Source of the DNA: Halomicrococcus gelatinilyticus
GTDB taxonomy: Archaea; Halobacteriota; Halobacteria; Halobacteriales; Haladaptataceae
DNA: 64,000 bases
Direction of reading: 5' to 3'
Assembly (NCBI GenBank): GCA_024227995.1
Contig: CP100465.1
Location: 62,001 to 126,000 of the forward strand
The position numbers and the translations under genes were made by a program. The notes below the pieces were generated by a model that was not told the origin of the DNA, searched no databases, and saw nothing but the letters and a program-made list of their open reading frames with translations. This document shows, piece by piece, positions 8,239 through 15,787 of this stretch (within the stretch, counting starts at the first letter, position 1; each line of letters opens with the position of its first letter).

Positions 8239-8546
8239 CTACAGCCGCTGTAGCCAGCGTGCGACCTACTCGACCGCCGCCGGGTTCCAAGAGAGCCGAA
8301 AATCTCTAGTTTTCGTCATCGAGAGGCGCGAAGCCGTCTCGAACGACCTCGTTACGTGGGTAGGTAGACCGTCTCCGAATACCGTCCAGAGTCCACTCCG
8401 CTCCGACCTGACCGTACCGCTGTATAGTGGTTGCTATCACGGACGTCAGACTGGTCGCCGGTCTGGGGAGTGACGGCCTTCGTGAAACCCTTACTGTAAG
8501 TGGAGGCAGTTACTTATAGCAGGAGAACTATCTCGCGAACGAGTTC
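8239..8546. other. Intergenic stretch holding one copy of a repeated motif
   Basis: There is no gene here. A 34-bp motif at 8404-8437 recurs at 16997-17030 (see the repeat entries). The 3' part presumably holds the promoter of the CheY-like gene: a TTACTTATAGC stretch at about 8509-8519 lies about 30 bp before its ATG. Confidence 0.45.
8404..8437. repeat. Intergenic 34-bp motif, copy 1
   Basis: It begins CGACCTGACCG and continues through CTGTAT and GTGGTT. It matches 16997-17030 at 29 of 34 positions without gaps. Both copies are in non-coding DNA of the accessory regions. Function is unknown. Confidence 0.5.
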
Positions 8547-8903
8547 ATGGATGAAGAGGTTCTAGTCGTAGACGATAGCGATTTTCAACGAACCATAATC
8601 CGAGATGCGGTCGAACCGGAACTGGAGGTGGTGGGTGAGGCGGCGACCGGTGTCGAGGCAGTCGAGGAGTACGAGCGACTCGTACCGGATGCGATCACGA
8701 TGGACGTGAACATGCCCGAGATGGACGGGGTGGCGGCGACGGCAGAGATCAAGTCCACGGACGACCCGGCGACGATCGTCATGGTGACTAGCGTCGACCA
8801 GACTGACAAGATGAAGGAAGCGGTCAGAGCCGGTGCGGACGGCTACGTCACGAAGCCGTTCGAAGAAGACGAGATTCTCGCCGAACTCGATTCGGTGCTG
8901 TAA
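8547..8903 (+). CDS. CheY-like single-domain response regulator
   Basis: 118 residues, one receiver domain and nothing else. The acidic pocket is VVDDSDFQR, the phospho-acceptor Asp lies in DAITMDVNMPEMDG (about residue 53), the conserved Thr/Ser is in MVTSVDQ, and Lys in GYVTKPFEED. The segment MKEAVRAGADGYVTKPF closely follows archaeal CheY, the protein that passes signals from the CheA kinase to the archaellum via CheF. The gene is not next to other che genes; a soluble chemoreceptor lies 14 kb away. It could be CheY proper or a stand-alone receiver for another kinase. Confidence 0.85.
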   Translation: MDEEVLVVDDSDFQRTIIRDAVEPELEVVGEAATGVEAVEEYERLVPDAITMDVNMPEMDGVAATAEIKSTDDPATIVMVTSVDQTDKMKEAVRAGADGYVTKPFEEDEILAELDSVL

Positions 8904-8977
8904 TCGACGGGCAGAAACCGTGACCTTCGTCGAGCAACCGTGGTGCAACGTCGCCTCGAGTCGGTTCGTCAGTTACG

Positions 8978-9141
8978 GGCGAACGGTCGTGGACGGAGGT
9001 AGCTGGTGTTCTCGCTGGCGAAGCCGAGGCGTTCGCCAGAGTCATCGAGAAAGGACGAGACCCTCTCACGATCGCCGTGACCATCTCGCTTCGGACCTGC
9101 GGAGTGGGATGACCGGGGAGACGTCGTCCATCAAATCGTAA
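8978..9141 (+). pseudogene. Decayed second vapBC fragment
   Basis: 8978-9038 reads GERSWTEVAGVLAGEAEAFA, matching the antitoxin at 4278 onward (GERSWTEVAGILSDEEAEQL), including 22 identical consecutive bases (8979-9000 versus 4278-4299). After the VIEKGRD segment the frame is lost, although nucleotide similarity to the vapB 3' end persists (TTCGGACCTGCGGAGTG against TTCGGACTTACGGAGTG). At 9109 an ATG begins MTGETSSIKS and stops; this resembles the first residues of VapC (MIEDTSFSID). The remnant therefore covers the vapB 3' half and the vapC 5' tip. It lies between the CheY-like and GNAT genes and is surely non-functional. Confidence 0.75.
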
Positions 9142-9169
9142 ATGGAACTCGCGCCACGTACTGGCTACC

Positions 9170-9637
9170 ATGGAGACGGTCGACATTCGGCAAGCGGACG
9201 TCGAGGATGCTGAAGCTCTCACCGCCGTCTATCGGAGTGCCTATCAGGAGAACCGGCGGCTGGGGTTCCCTGCCAAAGCAGAATCAGTCACACCGGAGAC
9301 GGTCGAAGAGTGGATCGAGGCGGACAGAGTCTACGTCGCGGAAATCGAAGACGAACTCGTCGGTGGTGTGCGTCTCACGAAAACAGATCCTGAACGCGTC
9401 AAACTGAGTCGGCTCGCCGTCCACGAAGACTGGAAAGGCAGTGGAATCGGGAGCGGACTGGTAGACCATGCAGAATCGACAGTGCGAACACGGGGTGAGA
9501 CGACGATCTGGCTGACGACACCCGGGGAACATCCGTATCTCCCCGGATTCTATCGGTCCCGTGGGTACGAAAAGACGGGGAACTACCCGCTGGAATACCG
9601 GGACTACGACGAGATCGTCCTCGAAAAACAGGTGTGA
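9170..9637 (+). CDS. GNAT-family N-acetyltransferase
   Basis: 155 residues. The N-terminal VDIRQADVEDAEALTAVYRSA is the classical GNAT beta1-alpha1 start. The acetyl-CoA binding motif A is visible as VKLSRLAVHEDWKGSGIGSG (R/Q-x-x-G-x-G/A form), followed by LVDHAESTVRTRG. The C-terminus has HPYLPGFYRSRGYEKTGNYP, typical of the motif B region. It transfers an acetyl group from acetyl-CoA to an amine; the acceptor cannot be predicted. A TTT-less but plausible start context precedes the ATG at 9170. It follows the vapBC relic by only 28 bp. Confidence 0.88.
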   Translation: METVDIRQADVEDAEALTAVYRSAYQENRRLGFPAKAESVTPETVEEWIEADRVYVAEIEDELVGGVRLTKTDPERVKLSRLAVHEDWKGSGIGSGLVDHAESTVRTRGETTIWLTTPGEHPYLPGFYRSRGYEKTGNYPLEYRDYDEIVLEKQV

Positions 9638-9655
9638 GCGGGGAACGACGTTTCG

Positions 9656-10915
9656 TCAGTGACCGGGCTGTGTCGCGACGTCGGCCCAGACGAGTCGGTG
9701 GTCCGAGGCCGCACTGACGTCCGCGCCGAGGTTCCGCTTCGTCGCGTTCTCGCTCGGCCAGACGACCGACGAGCCGTGGATAGAGAGATCCGGGGAGGGG
9801 AGGACGTAGTCGATCTGTTCGACGACGCCCTCGAAATCACCGCCGAACCGCGTCGCGGTGGGGAGACCGCGTTGCGCCGCGCCGGGGCTCGTCGGGAGGC
9901 GGTCCGTGTCGAAGTCGTCGTTGTCGAGAAGGAACTTCCGGGCGGGCTTGAGCGGCCGTTCGTCGCGACCCAGGCCTGGGCCGGCATTCATGTCGCCCAT
10001 CAGGACGTAGGAGGCGTCGTCGTCGAGACCGCCGTGGACGCCACTGTCGTCGTAGATGTAGTCTTCGCCAGCGACGTAGTCCGCGAAGAACCGGACCTCG
10101 TCGTGGTTCCACCGCCCGTTGAAGTTGTTCACGCCGTCGAAGCCGGGCGGCGTCGGGTGTGCGAAGAGCCCGTGGACCGTCCCGCCGTCGACCTCGAACG
10201 GGACGTCGACGTGGGTCTTCGAAGAGAGGCGGAACACGTCGAGCTCCTCCTCCGTGAGGTAGATCGCGGTCTCGTCGTCTGCGGGGTCGGTGACGACGCC
10301 GTCGTCGCCGGCGACCGGAATGCGGTTGCCGGGCATGTCCGCCCAGTTGAACGTCTGGAAGGAGCGAAGGTTCGACTCGTCGATCGGGTACTTGCTCGCG
10401 ATCGCGAACGCGTAGTGACCCGGATACACCCCGAACCCGAACGCGTCACCCGGCAGTTCGCCAGCCGTCCCGTCTTTGTTGAAATCGTAGTCCTGCTCCG
10501 GGAGGACGCCCGTGTTGCTCTCCGGCTGGAGCGTGTGTTCGTAGTCGATGCCGTCGAGGTCGTCCCGTTGCGGGACGCTGAGGTAGTTCTCGACGAACGC
10601 GTCGATGTTCGGTCTGTCGGTGTGTTTGCCCTGCTGGAGGTTGTTCGTGAGTTCGTTGACCACCAGGATGTCCGGCCGAACCTCCTGGACGACTCGGGCG
10701 GCCGCTTCCGCCTGTGGGTCGCCCGGTTCCTGGACCTGCTCCGTCTCGAGTTCGATCACGTTGAACGCCGCGTACCGTGTCTGGCGACTCTGTGCTTTGC
10801 GGTGGGGCTGCTGTCGACCGCTCACTGTGCCGACGAACCCTGCTGCAGTCGCTGTCCCGCCGATCGTTTTGAGTAACTCTCGTCGAGTCTGACGTCGAAC
10901 CATCGGGTGCAACAT
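9656..10915 (-). CDS. Tat-exported endonuclease/exonuclease/phosphatase family protein
   Basis: 419 residues. The N-terminus has a twin-arginine motif (QTRRELLKTIGG) and a short hydrophobic stretch ending near VSGRQQ, so the mature protein is extracellular. The catalytic fold is the DNase I/EEP superfamily: AAFNVIEL with downstream DILVVNELTNN (metal-binding Glu), LFAHPTPPG, YVLMGDMNAGP (Asp/Asn pair) and the C-terminal SDHRLVWADVA (catalytic His of the SDH motif). Family members cleave phosphodiesters in DNA, lipids or nucleotides; the substrate here is unknown, extracellular DNA being one option. An A/T-rich TATA region at about 10943-10950 suits a leaderless start at 10915; ATG 10903 is the alternative. 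Confidence 0.88.
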   Translation of the reverse strand: MLHPMVRRQTRRELLKTIGGTATAAGFVGTVSGRQQPHRKAQSRQTRYAAFNVIELETEQVQEPGDPQAEAAARVVQEVRPDILVVNELTNNLQQGKHTDRPNIDAFVENYLSVPQRDDLDGIDYEHTLQPESNTGVLPEQDYDFNKDGTAGELPGDAFGFGVYPGHYAFAIASKYPIDESNLRSFQTFNWADMPGNRIPVAGDDGVVTDPADDETAIYLTEEELDVFRLSSKTHVDVPFEVDGGTVHGLFAHPTPPGFDGVNNFNGRWNHDEVRFFADYVAGEDYIYDDSGVHGGLDDDASYVLMGDMNAGPGLGRDERPLKPARKFLLDNDDFDTDRLPTSPGAAQRGLPTATRFGGDFEGVVEQIDYVLPSPDLSIHGSSVVWPSENATKRNLGADVSAASDHRLVWADVATQPGH

Positions 10916-10950
10916 TGGGACACGCCCCCATCAATATTTCCAATATAAAT

Positions 10951-11526
10951 ATATTACTTTTATGGGTTCGTATTCGAAATATGTGGGTGGCGATTCGTAG
11001 CAACGGCAGAACAAAGCGTGCGTGTCTTTCTGGAATCACTCCATCGAGGATCCAGCGGTCGTTGGGCCGTTTCACAGCATTCGTTCGGGTTGCTGGTATG
11101 CCAGATCGCAAGATCGGGCCTGTCGCCCCGGTCAGTATTTGCATCGCCAATGGGCAGGATCAACGAGAGCTGGTCACTGTCGTAGTCCGTCAGGTTGGTC
11201 GACTGCCACTCCGTCCGGTCATCGAGCCGGGCGCACACGACATACTGCCCTTCATTGCCGCCCCACGGACGCGAGACACGTGCGCCGCCGAGCGTGCCGT
11301 CATCAGCCACCGTCGCTTCGTGGTCGGTCCCCCGGTGTAGAGTCGGGCGAGTGGTTCCTCCGCTGCAATGACACGCCAAGAACCATAGAGCAGTTCGTAA
11401 GATTTCGCACCCGCAGGGTAACCAACGCCGGTTCCTGTTAGGTTCTAGGGGACGCCCGTTGGTCAACGGATGATAGCATAGCGGTGCCCGGACTTTCTCT
11501 CGGCACTTCTATTCACCGCGCTGATA
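10951..11526. other. Gene-free stretch with a possible minus-strand gene remnant
   Basis: No gene is well supported. On the minus strand, 10960-11466 is open and between about 11070 and 11330 reads like real haloarchaeal protein (GGNEGQYVVCARLDDRTEW, DSDQLSLILPIGDANTDRG), with Asp/Thr-rich composition. The ends are arginine-rich and unlike it, there is no convincing start, and no family is recognised. It could be the body of a decayed secreted-protein gene. The stretch ends at the iron-type operators of the next operon. Confidence 0.35.
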
Positions 11527-11576
11527 TTTAGGCGAGCCTAAAATAGAAACAACTATATCGTTTAGGCCGGCCTAAA
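11527..11576 (+). promoter_or_regulatory. Two DtxR/SirR-type operators flanking a TATA element
   Basis: Two near-identical palindromes are present: TTTAGGCGAGCCTAAA (11527-11542, symmetric except the central two bases) and TTTAGGCCGGCCTAAA (11561-11576, perfect). They are centred 34 bp apart. A TATA-like CTATAT at 11553-11558 lies between them, about 30 bp before the ATG at 11586. Half-sites TTAGGC/GCCTAA match the general form recognised by DtxR/SirR/IdeR family metal-dependent repressors, for example the haloarchaeal Idr proteins. Binding at these sites would cover the core promoter and repress the iron-transport operon when iron is replete. Confidence 0.8.
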
Positions 11577-11585
11577 TCCAGATAG

Positions 11586-12671
11586 ATGACTCAGGATACA
11601 TCGTCCCGTCGGCGGTTTCTGACCAGTGCAAGCGTCGCTAGCGCAGCGCTACTTGCTGGCTGTGCTGGAGGCGATAGTACCGAGAAGACCACGGAAGGTA
11701 CTACGACGGCGACTGGCCATACCACCACTACTGCAAGCTCAGACGACACGACGACGCTCCGTGTGTTCGACCAGGAGGCAGGCTTCGTCGGCCCCTACAA
11801 GGACGCAGTATCGCAGTTCGAACAGAAGCACGACGTGAACGTCGATGTTGTCGGCGGTCTCGGCGCAAACATCGTCGACAAGTATCTCGTCGAGAAGCAA
11901 AACGACATCGCGACAGCCGACGTGCTTGCAGGCTGGATTCCCCAGCAGCTTCTCAAAGCACAACTCGACGACAAGCTCACACAGCCCGAACTTCCGGGAC
12001 TTGCCGACCAGATCCCGGAACGCTTCCGTGACCCACTGCTCGTTCGGCACGTCGCCGCCATCGTACCGGCGTACAATCCGAACAAGCTAGAGGACGCCGA
12101 CGTCGAACCGCCGAAATCGTACGCAGCGTTAGCCGATGACCGTTTTGCCGGGAAAGTCGAAGTCGTCGACCCGGTCAAGGTCGGGAGTGCGATGAAGGTC
12201 GTCGCCTACATCGCGAACAACCTCGGCGGCTGGGATTACTGGCGGTCGCTCCACGAGAACGGGGCAAAAGTCGTCTCCGGCTATCCGCAAGTGCCAAAAG
12301 ACGTCATCAGTTCCGAAACCGACACCGCCGTCGGGATTCTCGGTCTGGGCCTGGGACTCCCGGCCGAGAAGGAAGGGAAACCGGTCGAGAACGTCATTCC
12401 GACCGAAGGTGCGGTCGGGAGTTCACACGCGCTCGCGGTCAACCCCGACTCGCCCCATCCGGAGCTAACGAGACAGTTCATCACGGAGGTAAAATTCGAC
12501 GAGACGGTGCTGGACTTCTGGACGGACAAGTATCTCCCCGTGACGCTAGATGGACACGAGTTGCCCGACGATTCACCGCTCTCGATCGACGACATTCGCA
12601 CCGTCGACTGGCAGTGGATGATCGAACACGAACTGGATCTCAAGGTCAAGTGGCAGACCATCTTCGGCTAA
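11586..12671 (+). CDS. Iron(III)-type ABC transporter substrate-binding lipoprotein
   Basis: 361 residues. The N-terminus carries a Tat motif (SSRRRFLTSAS) and a lipobox (ALLAGCAGG), then a Thr-rich linker, so it is a Tat-exported lipid-anchored binding protein. The body follows the periplasmic-binding fold of the Fe3+/thiamine/spermidine class: TTLRVFDQEAGFVGPYKDAV, FEQKHDVNVDVVGG, a hinge AAIVPAYNPNKLE, and C-terminal SPHPELTRQFITEV. It heads an overlapping operon with permease and ATPase genes and lies just downstream of paired iron-type operators, which favours ferric iron or an iron chelate. The ligand is not proven by sequence. Confidence 0.88.
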   Translation: MTQDTSSRRRFLTSASVASAALLAGCAGGDSTEKTTEGTTTATGHTTTTASSDDTTTLRVFDQEAGFVGPYKDAVSQFEQKHDVNVDVVGGLGANIVDKYLVEKQNDIATADVLAGWIPQQLLKAQLDDKLTQPELPGLADQIPERFRDPLLVRHVAAIVPAYNPNKLEDADVEPPKSYAALADDRFAGKVEVVDPVKVGSAMKVVAYIANNLGGWDYWRSLHENGAKVVSGYPQVPKDVISSETDTAVGILGLGLGLPAEKEGKPVENVIPTEGAVGSSHALAVNPDSPHPELTRQFITEVKFDETVLDFWTDKYLPVTLDGHELPDDSPLSIDDIRTVDWQWMIEHELDLKVKWQTIFG

Positions 12672-12677
12672 CCCAGT

Positions 12678-13355
12678 ATGTCCAGGCCCCAGTCCACAGT
12701 GCGGTCGGCGAGTTCGACTGTCGACGCGTCCATCGGGGTCATCTACGCAGGCTATCTCTCGACCCATCAGGTTGCGACCGACGATGCCCACCCGGAGACG
12801 ACACCCCTTCCGATGTACGACCTCCCGGACCACGACCTGACGAGTTTCGATGGCCTCGTCGTTCCGAGCGTCGTCGACCAGAAGTTTCTGGCGCACGAAT
12901 CGGACATGTTCGCCGACTACCTCGACGCGGGAGGGGTCGTCGTCTCCTTCGCGAAGATCTTCCGCGATTGGCTCGCCGGATACCGCTGGCACTCACATCC
13001 AACGTCGGCACGCGCACTCGAACTCGAACTGGCCCACGACCACCCCGTCTTCGAACCGGTCACCGAGCGCGATCTGAATCTGTACGAAGGGGTCAGCGGA
13101 TGGTTCACGCGGGGGTATCTCGAACCACCCGCGGGGGCGAAACCCATCGTCGTCGATGGCGAGGACAGAGTCATCGTCTCAGTAGATGAAGAGAGCACTT
13201 CGGGAACGATTCTCGCCACCGCAGGGTCGGATCTGTTCCATACCGCGTTTCGCGACCACGAGCCGTTCCCGAAGGTCGTCGCGCGGCTACTCGACTGGAT
13301 GACCGACGTGAGCACCGTCAGTGACGGGGAACAGGGGGAGCGCCATGAGCGGTGA
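12678..13355 (+). CDS. GATase1/ThuA-like protein of unknown function, iron operon (copy 1)
   Basis: 225 residues, no signal peptide or membrane segment. The pattern SIGVIYAGYLSTHQ, then DLTSFDGLVVPSVVDQ, then FADYLDAGGVVVSFAKIF resembles the flavodoxin-like class I glutamine-amidotransferase/ThuA fold, in which a sheet strand ends in a V-P-x-x-x-D segment and a helix precedes a glycine turn. Later HDHPVFEPV and GTILATAGSDLFH also occur in such proteins. No nucleophilic Cys is visible at the expected elbow, so amidotransferase activity is unlikely. The gene follows the binding protein by 6 bp and overlaps its paralogue by 11 bp. Its role in iron uptake is unknown. Confidence 0.75.
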   Translation: MSRPQSTVRSASSTVDASIGVIYAGYLSTHQVATDDAHPETTPLPMYDLPDHDLTSFDGLVVPSVVDQKFLAHESDMFADYLDAGGVVVSFAKIFRDWLAGYRWHSHPTSARALELELAHDHPVFEPVTERDLNLYEGVSGWFTRGYLEPPAGAKPIVVDGEDRVIVSVDEESTSGTILATAGSDLFHTAFRDHEPFPKVVARLLDWMTDVSTVSDGEQGERHER

Positions 13356-13977
13356 GACAGACGAGTCCGTCGCAGTGCTGGACTCGGGGGTTCCGATTCA
13401 CGACTACGTTCTTACCGAGAGTGCGTACGCCGACTCGTTCGATTCGATTCCGGTTCGTTCGCTCCCGGAGACGGACCTCACAGACGTTGGTACCCTCGTC
13501 GTTCCCTACAAGACGAACCAGGAGATGCTTCGATCTGAACGCGACCAGGTCGAGGAGTACATCAGCGCCGGTGGGACGGTTCTCGCGTTCGGAGACGTCT
13601 TCCGTCAGTGGCTTCCCGGTGGCACGTGGCATCCAGTCGAGTTCGACTACACGTGGTGGGCGCGCGGTGAGAACCTCGAGGTGGAGATTCTCGAACCGGA
13701 CCATCCACTGTTTGTCGACGTGTCGAGCGACGCGTACACCTGGCACTACCACGGGCGATTCGACCCGCCGACGGATGCGACGCCACTCCTCGCCGCCCCT
13801 GAGGGCGTCATCATGTACGAACAGCGACTCGGAACCGGGAAACTCCTGGCGTCGACCATCGATCCGTTACACCATCTCGGCGATGGAGAGATAACGAATC
13901 CGATCGACACGACCATTGCACTCGACCGCGTTCTCGACTGGGCTCGTGAGCCGGAGGGTCGACTGACAGATGGATAG
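13345..13977 (+). CDS. GATase1/ThuA-like protein of unknown function, iron operon (copy 2)
   Basis: 210 residues from ATG 13345. It is paralogous to the preceding gene: LTDVGTLVVPYKTNQEML matches copy 1's FDGLVVPSVVDQKFL, VEEYISAGGTVLAFGDVFRQWL matches its DYLDAGGVVVSFAKIFRDWL (read in two parts), and both contain DHPLF/DHPVF. The copies are clearly diverged, so the duplication is old. A VAVLDSGVPIHDYVL start resembles a Rossmann-like first strand. Both ends overlap neighbours (11 bp upstream, 8 bp with the permease), so it is a true operon member. It could sense or modify an iron chelate, or assemble with the importer; neither is shown. Confidence 0.75.
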   Translation: MSGETDESVAVLDSGVPIHDYVLTESAYADSFDSIPVRSLPETDLTDVGTLVVPYKTNQEMLRSERDQVEEYISAGGTVLAFGDVFRQWLPGGTWHPVEFDYTWWARGENLEVEILEPDHPLFVDVSSDAYTWHYHGRFDPPTDATPLLAAPEGVIMYEQRLGTGKLLASTIDPLHHLGDGEITNPIDTTIALDRVLDWAREPEGRLTDG

Positions 13978-15787
13978 CGGATCGAGGATCAGAGCGCTTC
14001 GTTCGAATCGGCTCGTCCGCTCGATCGTCCGTCCGCCGGTGCTCATAGCGCTCGGGCTTCTCGCCCCTCTTGTCCTGTTTGCGGCGTACCCGCTCGCAAT
14101 CCTGGTTTCCAAGACGGTCGTCATCGACGACGTAGCGACGCTCGCCTACTGGCGGTCCGTCCTGTTCGGTGTTCCAAACCAGTTTATCTCGACCTGGGGA
14201 CCGACGTACTCCGAGACACTCGTCTGGCAGCCACTGAAACATTCACTCGTCGTCGCCACAGGAACGACAGTCGTTGCTGTTGTCGTCGGAACGACACTGG
14301 CAGCGCTCGTGAGCCTGACGGACATCCGATTCAAATCGCTCCTCACGACGGTCGCCATCTATCAGGTGATCCTCCCGCCGTTCGCCCTGGCGACTGCGTG
14401 GATCATCATGGGCCAGCGCCTCGAGTTCCCTGCGACTATCCGCTACGGCCCGGAGCCGATGGTGCTCGTCCTCGCGGTTCACTTCTACCCTTTCGTCTAC
14501 TTGATCACGAGTGCAGCGTTCCGGAAGATCGATTTCCGGTTGCTGGAAGCAGCGTTCGTTCACGGGGTACCGAAGCGTACTGCACTGCGCGAGGTCGTCC
14601 TGCCGCTTGCTGGCCCTGCCGTCGTCGGGAGTGGTGCTCTCGTCGCGTTCTCGTCGCTCGCCGTCTTCGCCCCGGTCGAGATTCTCGGCGGCGGGTCAGA
14701 TCCGTATCGAGTACTCTCCACACAGATCTTCGCGCTCTACCAGAACGCACTCTCGACGCCGACCATCATGCCGATTGCGGCGATCGCGTCGTTGTTGCTG
14801 ACCGTCGTTTCGTTGCTCCCGTTCCTCGGATACTACGTCATGCTCGAGCGGAGCCGAACGGAAACGGTGAGCGGGCAGGGAACTCACAGTGCTCTCTTCG
14901 AGTTAGGTGCGTATCGGACCCCGATCTCTCTCGTCGTTCTCGGAGTGTTTCTCTCCACGGTCGTCGTCCCGCTCGGGTTCCTCGGGTTGCAGTCGGTGTC
15001 CCCCTCGTGGGCGCTATTCGACGTAAGTGCCATGTCTCTCGACGCCTACAGGGCTATTCTCAGCTCTCCACCGCTGGGGTATAGCCTGCTCAACTCGATG
15101 ATCATCGGAATCAGTGCTGCGACGATCGGAACGATCACGAGTCTGTTCGTCTCGTACGTCCTGGTCGCTGGGACCAACCGGTTCCTGAAACTCACTACCT
15201 ACGGCCTCTCGTTGGTCTCGTTCGTCCTTCCAGGGGTTGCCCTCGGTGTCGCATACCTTCTGGTCGTGTCGCAACCGCTCCCCGTACCAGGTAGCTCACT
15301 CAACCTCCGGTTCCTGTACGGCTCGATCTTCCTCGTCATCGTCGTTACGACTGTACGGAACCTGCCATTCGGTGTCCAGAGCACCGCGAGTTCGCTGGTC
15401 CAGATCGACGACTCGCTCGTCGAAGCAGGTTATCTCAACAACGCCGGCTTCCCCGGTGTGTTTCGGGCGATTCTGGTTCCGCTTGTCCGTCGCTCACTGG
15501 TCGCCTCCTGGATACTCGTGTTCATCTTTGCGGTCAAAGAGCTCGACGTCATCATGTTCCTTTATTCGCCACAGCCGTTCACGCAGGGTGCGTTCTCCGT
15601 CTCGTCGATCACCGACGCACCACCGATAATGTACCAGGTTTTCTATATGTTGAATGCGCCGCAGAATCCTGAACTCTACTCCCGTGCTGCAGCCCTTCTT
15701 ATCATCGTATCCGCGGTCATTCTCGTAGGTGTCCTCACGGTGAAACGACTGACAGCAGTTGATCTCGACCAACTCATCACAGCATGA
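13970..15787 (+). CDS. Iron-type ABC transporter permease, two fused transmembrane domains
   Basis: 605 residues with about 12 membrane spans. Two binding-protein-dependent transport domains are fused in one chain, as in FbpB/SfuB-type ferric permeases. Each half has an EAA-like loop for contact with the ATPase: LLEAAFVHGVPKRTALREVV in the first half and LVEAGYLNNAGFPGVFRAIL in the second. A first TM (VLIALGLLAPLVLFAAYPLA) follows a basic cytoplasmic N-terminus. The gene overlaps its upstream neighbour by 8 bp and the ATPase gene by 4 bp (ATGA). It forms the channel of the importer started at 11586. Confidence 0.9.
   Translation: MDSGSRIRALRSNRLVRSIVRPPVLIALGLLAPLVLFAAYPLAILVSKTVVIDDVATLAYWRSVLFGVPNQFISTWGPTYSETLVWQPLKHSLVVATGTTVVAVVVGTTLAALVSLTDIRFKSLLTTVAIYQVILPPFALATAWIIMGQRLEFPATIRYGPEPMVLVLAVHFYPFVYLITSAAFRKIDFRLLEAAFVHGVPKRTALREVVLPLAGPAVVGSGALVAFSSLAVFAPVEILGGGSDPYRVLSTQIFALYQNALSTPTIMPIAAIASLLLTVVSLLPFLGYYVMLERSRTETVSGQGTHSALFELGAYRTPISLVVLGVFLSTVVVPLGFLGLQSVSPSWALFDVSAMSLDAYRAILSSPPLGYSLLNSMIIGISAATIGTITSLFVSYVLVAGTNRFLKLTTYGLSLVSFVLPGVALGVAYLLVVSQPLPVPGSSLNLRFLYGSIFLVIVVTTVRNLPFGVQSTASSLVQIDDSLVEAGYLNNAGFPGVFRAILVPLVRRSLVASWILVFIFAVKELDVIMFLYSPQPFTQGAFSVSSITDAPPIMYQVFYMLNAPQNPELYSRAAALLIIVSAVILVGVLTVKRLTAVDLDQLITA

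Noticed and set aside
10960..11466. 168-aa minus-strand open frame
   Set aside because: Only its middle resembles protein. It has no start, and its ends are arginine-rich. Noted as a possible remnant, not called a gene.
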